From: Patellaria atrata CBS 101060
Lineage: Eukaryota; Ascomycota; Dothideomycetes; Patellariales; Patellariaceae
Direction: 5' to 3'
DNA: 64,000 nt
Assembly: GCA_010093705.1 (NCBI GenBank)
Contig: MU006094.1
Coordinates: 533,550-597,549, forward strand
Position 1 is the first letter of the stretch; each line of letters opens with the position of its first letter. Positions 57,559-64,000 of the stretch are shown here, piece after piece. Both the position numbers and the translations under genes were made by a program. The notes below the pieces were generated by a model. It was not told where the DNA came from, did no database searches, and saw nothing but the letters and a program-made list of their open reading frames with translations.

Positions 57559-58879
57559 CTACACCATCACTACCAACGCACACATAGCAACCACAACCCC
57601 CACCACAACCGATACACCATTCCTCCCCGCCGCGCCCTCTCCTTCGGCAGTAGGCGCAGGCGGGACCCCCGTCGGCTCTCCCGAGCTCGTCGCCTGACGC
57701 GTCAAAGTCTCCTCACTCGTCGAAGTCAGCGTCGTGATCGTCCCAACAGTCTCAGTAGCACTCTGCTCGACCGTCGTCGTAACAACTGTCAACAGCGTTG
57801 ACGGCGCCTCCTCAAGCGACGAGCTCGCCGCCGCGAGTGAAGAGGAAGCCGCAGCCAACGACGAGGAAGCCGCTGCTAAAGAGGACGAGGCACCGGCTTC
57901 GATGCTGGAGCCGATGGCCGCGATAGTGGATGTTGCGCCGGCAAGATCTGAGGACGCGGACGCGGACGCGGACGCGAGAGCGGAGGAAATGGCGCCGGCG
58001 ATGCTGGAGGCTTCGCTTGCGAGCCCGGAAGAAACGGAGGCGATGTAGCTTGATGCGCCGGCTTCGATGGATGTGGAAGCGGCTACGGCGGACGAGGTGA
58101 GTGCGCCATTGATGGTTGATGCTTCACTCGCTAACACCGAGGAGACGGAAGCGAAGTGTGAAGAGGCGCCTCCTGCTGCACTTGAGGCTACACCGCCGAT
58201 AGATGAGGTGATAACTTCATAGCTGGATAACGGCACGCTGACAGAAGGGTAAGTGGGTACAGGGATTGGTACGACGGCTGTCAGTGTGGTCTCGGTATCA
58301 TAAGTTGGAATAGGAACCGGGATAACGGCTGTTACTGTTTCGGGTGGAGGATACGAGGGATATGTGGTTGGTACGGGTGGCAATACCGGTGGAGTAGTTT
58401 CAAGGCCGGGAAAATAAGTGTTGTATGTAGGAGCAACTTCTTGGCCTGTACTGAGAGCTGGGACAAGGACGGAGATGGCATTATATGTTGAGACTCCAGG
58501 GGGCCAATAGACGGGTTGCGACACGCTTGGTGCTGAGACAGAAACGACTACTGGGACGGGTATATATGTGAGGACATAATCGGACGGTGCGAGAGAAATA
58601 TATGGAGCAGGGCTGGAGTCATATATCGATGGCTGCTCTGATACAACGGCCGGATATGCTGAAATAACTTCTTGCGAAGTTGAAATGGTAACTGTTTTGG
58701 TACAAGGAGTTGTCGATGGCGAGCACGATGATGTCAAAGTGGTATTGTATCCTACGTAAGGTTAGTGTTATCACCTGAAGTTGAGATGTATTAGAAAATA
58801 GAAGCATACCATGTGCAATCGCCAAAAGAGGCAATGTTGCTACAGCCAATCGTAGCGAGGTAAACCTGGGCTTAGACAT
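57559..58879 (-). CDS. GPI-anchored Ser/Ala-rich cell-wall protein
   Basis: About 420 aa in two exons (58879-58810 and 58751-57559), reading LLAIAHG-YNTTLTSS across the intron. Residues 1-22 (MSKPRFTSLRLAVATLPLLA) form a signal peptide. The middle is rich in Pro, Val, Tyr and Thr, with repeats of VPIPVPTYP and a Cys pair near the start (SCSPSTTPC). Residues about 230-330 form a Ser/Ala stretch with repeated ASSSLA units, a likely O-glycosylated stalk. The C-terminus has a small-residue omega region (GAAGRNG) then VSVVVGVVVAMCALVVMV, a typical GPI signal. Cell-wall or plasma-membrane attachment is inferred from these signals; no enzyme domain is present. Confidence 0.88.
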
Positions 58880-60167
58880 GATGCAATTATATCCCGGAAC
58901 TTCAATGTATTCTACAATTCCAATGGCAAAGAATGATGGAATGCGATATACAATTAAAATAAAGGATGAAGCGAAATATGGAATGCATCCTTCTCCTTTA
59001 TCATCTGCGGTCTCGAAAAATTGGTGTGGCCAGTGGTGGCAGGGCTCCCAGCCTCAACCCGAGTTACCCATCAACCAGGAATATCCACAATCTTTTCCCT
59101 GTTTCTTGACGAATCAAATCCAAGATTAGCTTTCCTATAGAGTTATCATTGGCTATAATTCGTTGAGAAACATGTTTCGTTTCTTAAGGATATAGATCGT
59201 TGGAAAACCGTTACACTTTGCATTTGGTGGTCGGGTGCTGGTGGCGGGCAATTGTTAGCGATCCCTTGGCGGGAAATACTCTCCAGCAAGATTCAACCCA
59301 ACATTACGTATTGCAATTGTGCATAGTAACATCAATGATTTCGATGCGAAAATGCTTCTCTGAGTATTCGGAGTTATAGGTCTTGCTATGTGCATATTTT
59401 CATATTATCGCAAGATCCAATGCCTTGGAGCAGGTTCCAGAATAGGTAACATTGAGCTTACCCCGGAAGCATCTTCAGGCATGGTAAACAGGAGCAACCT
59501 ACTTCGTATTCTGTATTCCGCATGCTCGATTTATTATATGTAGATGTTGGTATGCTAATCGACTATGCCAATGCCCAGAAATATTAATCCTCAAACTCTC
59601 GTCGCGTCGGTAACCGACGGCTGGATGTTCTTGAGCTCGAGTCCTACTATACTAGCACATTCATATAGTTCGACGACTCGTAGGTACTATGAGGTCACTA
59701 ACGATGCTCGCGAACGCTGGCTCATACATACATGCGCCAATATATTAAAACCAAGGAATTCAAGACCATTGGGCATTGACTCAGCAAGATTATCATATGG
59801 CTTGATCATGAACTATCAAATTAGCCACGATGACCGCGAAGGTGTCGTGCGTAACAGCAATCCGACATGTATGCAGCGCTGATGCCAGCAACTTGTGCAA
59901 TATCTTGGGACGTCCCTGATAGAACATGTTAGGATATTCGAACAAATGTGTGTATTAAATAAAAAAAAGGAGAGTATAGCTTAAATCAGACAGCAGTTGA
60001 ATGCAATTATTAATCCACATTGTGTTTCGGAACAGGTCTGTGTGAAATTTCTGTATCATCATGTAAAGGGAACATAGAGCAAGAAAATTTTAACTTACTA
60101 CTTAAGGGGCTGGTGTCATACGGCAGCGTACAATCGTCCCACTAGGCTGGTATGTAACACTATTAAA
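58880..60167. other. Spacer between the GPI protein and the phosphatase
   Basis: About 1.3 kb. An open frame at 59565-59882 has no recognisable domain and no support. The first part is the promoter of the GPI protein. AT-rich sequence occurs near 59940-60100. Confidence 0.5.
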
Positions 60168-61247
60168 TCACAATTTCTTCCGCTTGAAGAAAGACTCGAG
60201 CGATTTTTGAGACCCATCATGCTTCGAGCTACCGACACCGCCACCGGTGCGTTTAAGACCTTTCACATGTTCTCTTCCGTTGATCACCTTGATCGTTGTA
60301 GTCCATCCATGAAGTAGTCGGGGGGCGGTTGTAGTAGTCGGTGACTCTGTACTGGAAGGGATGGATTTCGATGGATTAGGCGACGAGACCCGATTGCGCC
60401 CCTCATTTGAAGTAATAACATCATCAACAATAGCCTCTTCCAAGGCTTTAGCAACTTCATCTGGAACAGAATTCGCAGGACCTTCAACGGTATCATCAGG
60501 AGGAGACCTCTCGACAGCTCTGGTCTTATTCATTTCCAATTCCAGGAAACCCGTATTTGACCATCCACCAAGGTGTTCTAGAATGATCATTCTTTGATTT
60601 GCCAGTAACTCCGGAGTAAGACGCACGCTGTGTGGGGGAAGTCGAAGGAGCAGGCGACGCCAAAGGTGGGTTAACATGATACCATGAGAAACAACTGCAA
60701 TGATGAGGTCGTTCTCCGGATTAGAATATTCTAATAACGGAGTAAGATGTTCATCGAGAAACCCATCTGCACGCTTGGCCAGCGATTCCTTCGATTCCAT
60801 GTCCACGAAGTCAGGATTGTTCTGTTTCTCCTCCTGAAAAATCTCTTTGCTAGATTTTTCTGACTTCTTCGGCTTATCATGCCAAGTCTTGCCTTCGTAC
60901 CATCCAAAGTCTTGTTCCATCAGTATAGGAAGCTGTTGCACTTGAATGGCGTTAGCAGAGTCGGTATCGCCATCCTCAGAGGCCTGAGCCGAGCGAATGT
61001 ATTCGGCAGTCTTGTACGCTCGCTGTAGATGGGAAGAGAATAAGTGTGTAAACCGAACACCGGTGGTATTGAAGTATCGACCTAGTCGCTGTGCTTGCTG
61101 AACACCATGGTTGGTGAGTTCTGAGTCTCTGCTCCCAGCACTGGCGAGAGTCAATGAGACACTTCAACAGTTACGAGACGTAACGCCATACTATACTTGA
61201 GCGATGTTATCAACGGTCTCGCCGTGACGGATGAGAAATAGCCTCAT
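60168..61247 (-). CDS. Histidine phosphatase superfamily protein with C-terminal PIP box
   Basis: About 342 aa in two exons (61247-61192, 61140-60168); the correct donor (GTATGG) gives DNIAQ-VYAGSRDSELTNHG, the expected family sequence. Residues 2-10 are RLFLIRHGE with the phospho-acceptor His8. FTHLFSSHLQRAYKTAEYI and the second-His motif VVSHGIMLTHLWRRLL complete the phosphoglycerate-mutase/phosphatase fold (about residues 1-215). A disordered Ser/Thr-rich tail follows, and the last residues are QKSLESFF (about 330-337) then KRKKL. Q-x-x-[LIM]-x-x-F-F is the PCNA-interacting peptide, and the basic KRKK after it strengthens binding and may serve as a nuclear signal. So a nuclear, PCNA-linked phosphatase is suggested. 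The domain is firm; PCNA binding is inference. Confidence 0.88.
60180..60206 (-). other. C-terminal PIP-box coding segment
   Basis: Encodes QKSLESFF followed by basic residues, the consensus Qxx[LIM]xx[FY][FY] of PCNA-binding peptides. It is at the extreme C-terminus, where PIP boxes usually lie. Confidence 0.7.
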
Positions 61248-61552
61248 CCTCTGATATTCAACCGCCGCAATCAGTTGTGAGCATCGTAGAGAAATTGGGT
61301 GGTGGGCATGAGGGAGGTCCTGAAGCGAAAGATGATTTTGCGCGTAGGATCGCACCACGTGATACACTCTCAAAAAAGCGTCAAATTAATATTCTTTTCT
61401 AACTTTGTAACTAACTCAATAAGAACATATCGTTTCTTTCTACTGTATATGGTCGATGCATTCTTCATGCTATCATAAATGTTTAAAAGTTCGTTTTTTA
61501 TAACTAGTTATACTGGTTCGTGTCTATGAAACCGCAACATTCTCTTCTCATC
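61248..61552. other. Short spacer between phosphatase and dehydrogenase
   Basis: Promoter of the phosphatase and 3' end of the dehydrogenase. Nothing was recognised apart from AT-rich stretches. Confidence 0.5.
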
Positions 61553-62862
61553 TCACGACGCTCCACTAACTTTTACCAATATCTTAACCTGATTGTCTTT
61601 ATCCTTAATCAGCGCCTCAAACCCCTCCAGTACAACCTCGTCCAACTCGATCTTCTTCGTAATCATATCATCCGGCACAATCGTCCCCTTCGAAATAGCA
61701 TCAATGACATCCTGAAAGTCTCCCTTCACATACGTAGCAACTCCCATCCACTTCCTCTCCTTAAACACCAGATCATTAGGCACAATCGTACACTCCTTCT
61801 CCCAAATAGCGATATTGACAATCGTGCCTCTCGCTCGGACCGAATGTACCGCTTGATTGAGCCCAGCTTGCACACCAGCGCAGTCGTATGCGACGTGAAC
61901 CCCTTGGCCCTCACAGAGCCCACGACATCTGGCCACGATGTCTTCTTTCGTGGGATCGAGAACGTAGTGGGCGCCGAATTGCTCTGCGAACTCCTTCCGC
62001 CGGGGGGAGACTTCGGATACGATGATCTTTTCCGCCCCCTTGGCTTTGAGTGTTTGGATGACGGAAAGGCCGATGGGACCACCTCCAAGGATCAAGACCG
62101 CATCTCCGGCTTTGAAAGGGGATATCTTTACAGCATGCCATGCCACGGCTAGAGGCTCAACCAGTGCCCCTATTTCCAGAGAGACGTTGTCCGGAAGATG
62201 GTAGAGACACGATTCTGGCACTACTACGTGCTCGGAGAGGCCTCCTCCCCAACCTGCACACAGCGTCAGTTAAGCTCATATTACTCCATGATGATCGATA
62301 GAGATGCGTACCGCTTAGCCCAACAAACCCGTTGCTATAGCAGCAATTGATCAAGCCTTCTTTACATGCACCACAAGTCCCATCATAGATGATAGGTTGA
62401 AGTACTACTCGATCTCCTACCTTGAAATCATTGACACCTTCTCCTACTTCTTCTACCACACCACTGAACTCGTGCCCGAATGTGAGAGGCACAGTTTCAC
62501 CGGTAAGGGGGTGTGGAGTTGTTGGACAGAGACTAGGCCCACCAAGGTACTCATGGAGATCTATATATCATTAACTTTGCTTGCCGATGTTCGCGTGGTA
62601 GCTCTTGGTTCTAAAGAGTTCCTAAAACAGGGGATATTTCCAAACAATTGCATACCGCTACCACATATCCCTACCCACGCTGGTTTCATCTGCAAGCACA
62701 CTCCTCATCAGTACGGATTGTGCATCATATCGTACACCAAACTGAAGAACTCACTTTGACCTGACCCTTTCCCAGCTGGGGTACCGGGATATCCTCAAGT
62801 CTAAGGTCTTCCTTCCCATGGAACCTAACCGCCTTCATCGTCCCATTTTCTGCTGAAGCCAT
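61553..62862 (-). CDS. (R,R)-butanediol dehydrogenase-type zinc enzyme
   Basis: About 363 aa in four exons (62862-62755, 62689-62656, 62560-62312, 62253-61553). It is a zinc-dependent medium-chain dehydrogenase that oxidises 2,3-butanediol to acetoin or acts on related diols and polyols, as in yeast Bdh1/2. Motifs: WVGICGSDLHEYLGGP (catalytic Cys), FGHEFSGVVEEVGEG (His, Glu), the structural zinc lobe CGACKEGLINCC, the nucleotide fold AVLILGGGPIGLSVIQTLKA and SEVSPRRKEFA, and GFEALIKDKDNQVKILV near the C-terminus. Exon 2 is only 34 nt. Exon phases all close. The substrate could also be sorbitol or L-threonine; the HEYLGGP motif favours the butanediol branch. Confidence 0.9.
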
Positions 62863-63516
62863 AGTTGAATTTTAAGTCAAAATCTAATTCAAGAATAAGT
62901 GTTCTCAATAGTCAGTTAACGACGGTCCAAAGACACACGTACACCAAATATAGGCAAGACTATTGATCACTTGCCCCCACTCTCGACACCACGTCAGACT
63001 ATAACTATAATGACGGGATACCCAATGCGGTACTACTCCAGGGAAGCTTGGCCCCGCATCTCCCCTATGCGGGGTGTCAAACTGGCGGGGTAGCTGTATC
63101 CTTCCCTGTACGCTTCCCTACACTGTATGCCCGATGGCGTATGGGCGATTGTGGCCCCGTAAAACTTCAGGAGGATTCTGTACAGTATGGGGCGCATCCT
63201 TTCCAATTGTAGCGTACAAAAGGCTCGTGAACGTTCAGACAAAGGACGGATGCTATTTTGGTGTCCACACATGTCGCGAGCTACAGAACTGAGTGTGGAG
63301 AGAAACGGTGATGATTGAGACCAGCAATGCCAAAGGCATGTCCAGTCATCTATGATGGGAATACAAGACTAAAGGCAATTTGGCCGCCGACGTACCTGTT
63401 CGCAGGACGCATACTCCAACGATTCCTCGATGTCTCCATCCATCATTCTGTGAATTACCAATCCCAGGGGTAAGGCAGTAGTTCATAGCCAGTTGCAAAA
63501 GACGCACCGTACACAC
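62863..63516. other. Spacer between dehydrogenase and WD40 gene
   Basis: Promoter of the dehydrogenase and 3' flank of the Ama1-like gene. A possible extra 3' exon of that gene at about 63413-63465 (MMDGDIEESLEYASCEQ) is mentioned in its entry. Nothing else was seen. Confidence 0.5.
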
Positions 63517-64000
63517 CTACCTGATAACTCTCCCATCATCCCTCTCAACCCCATGTAATCCCTCCAAGATATCACTTCCCCCGAGTAAACCCCCACCCCG
63601 TCTCCTTTTTCTCTCCTCTCCCCAAATCTCATGAAACTTGATGCTGCAATCGCTCGTCGCAACCACCAGACATCCCTCTTCCTGCGTTCTATTCCACCAC
63701 ATGCCACCCTCACCCCTATTTCCCATATTCGGGCCACCGGGGTATGGAATAGCGTATAGCGCTCTAATCTCATCAAACCACGGTATCGCAACCACCTGCT
63801 CGCATGCTGGCCAAGTGAACACCGCAATGCGGTAGGGGTGCTCTGGTTGTGCGAAGCCAAAGGTGGCAGCTATCTCGCGACGTGTCGTGCTCCAGACAAG
63901 ACTAGTAACCTGGGCGCTGCAGTCGATGGTTGCGAGGCACGCCCCTGAAAGCGTATGGTAGAAGTGAATGCAGCGATCATTGGAACCACCACCGATGGCG
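63517..64000 (-). CDS. AMA1: APC/C activator, Ama1/Cdc20-like WD40 protein (partial)
   Basis: The C-terminal part of a WD40 protein that runs off the window at 64000. It reads GGGSNDRCIHFYHTLSGACL, then VTSLVWSTTRREIAATFGFAQ and RIAVFTWPACEQVVAIPWFD. These match the last blades of the meiosis-specific Cdc20-family activator Ama1 of fungi, which targets substrates to the anaphase-promoting complex. GGSNDRCIHFYH and EIAATFGFA are typical. The open frame ends with a TAG at 63517-63519, but the same bases form a GTAGGT donor; splicing to about 63465 would add a short acidic exon, so the C-terminus has two candidates. The N-terminal part lies outside the window. Confidence 0.85.
   Translation of the reverse strand, partial: AIGGGSNDRCIHFYHTLSGACLATIDCSAQVTSLVWSTTRREIAATFGFAQPEHPYRIAVFTWPACEQVVAIPWFDEIRALYAIPYPGGPNMGNRGEGGMWWNRTQEEGCLVVATSDCSIKFHEIWGEERKRRRGGGLLGGSDILEGLHGVERDDGRVIR

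Noticed and set aside
57734-58048. 104-aa Glu/Ala-rich plus-strand frame
   Set aside because: Reverse-strand image of the Ser/Ala stalk of the GPI protein.
61154-61247. Phosphatase intron using the first GTATAG donor
   Set aside because: That choice leaves the next exon out of phase; the GTATGG donor five bases later gives the expected VYAG reading.

Overview
The window is nuclear DNA from a filamentous ascomycete (Pezizomycotina). Genes are dense, lie on both strands and are cut by short introns (mostly 45-90 nt) with GTRNGY-like donors and CTRAY-like branch sites. Recognisable single-copy fungal genes include the MAPKKK Ste11, the HOPS subunit Vps39/Vam6, Rfc5, the TORC2 HbrB/Bit61 protein, a KEOPS Gon7-like protein, acetylornithine aminotransferase and an Ama1-type APC/C activator. 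I cannot fix the class; codon use and gene types would fit Leotiomycetes or a relative.

Layout. 0-8.4 kb is an efflux block: two MFS transporters on the minus strand and a MATE transporter on the plus strand. 10-11.6 kb is a seven-exon secreted agmatinase-family ureohydrolase. 12.6-14.6 kb holds two divergent F-box-like genes. 14.8-16.2 kb is an intronless FMN-dependent lactate monooxygenase-type enzyme. 16.7-20.3 kb is a decayed minus-strand gene that looks like a GHKL-type ATPase, with in-frame stops and a visible 13-bp duplication that shifts the frame. 20.5-29.3 kb is housekeeping: ARG8, VPS39, GON7 and HbrB. 30-33.5 kb has a zinc alcohol dehydrogenase and RFC5, whose promoter carries overlapping MCB and SCB boxes. 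34-37.3 kb has a small unknown protein and a DUF7514-type protein. A 2.7-kb spacer with a (TATCAAG/TTATCAAG)n minisatellite separates the latter from STE11 (40.1-43.1 kb). 44.5-46.1 kb is an M20-family N-carbamoyl-amino-acid hydrolase. 46.6-51.3 kb has two disordered proteins of unknown function, one split by a run of nine C. 52.2-54.8 kb encodes a cysteine-rich protein with three tandem Zn2Cys6-like modules. 54.8-57.5 kb is gene-poor. 57.6-58.9 kb is a GPI-anchored Ser/Ala-rich wall protein. 60.2-61.2 kb is a histidine phosphatase ending in a canonical PCNA-binding (PIP) box. 61.5-62.9 kb is a butanediol-dehydrogenase-type enzyme. The window ends inside an Ama1-like WD40 gene.

Exon junctions were derived by hand from splice motifs and checked for phase, so the multi-exon models given with exon lists are frame-consistent through to the stop. 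No CRISPR array, rRNA, tRNA or intact mobile element was found. The least ordinary items are the PIP-box phosphatase, the triple zinc-cluster protein and the decayed GHKL-like gene.
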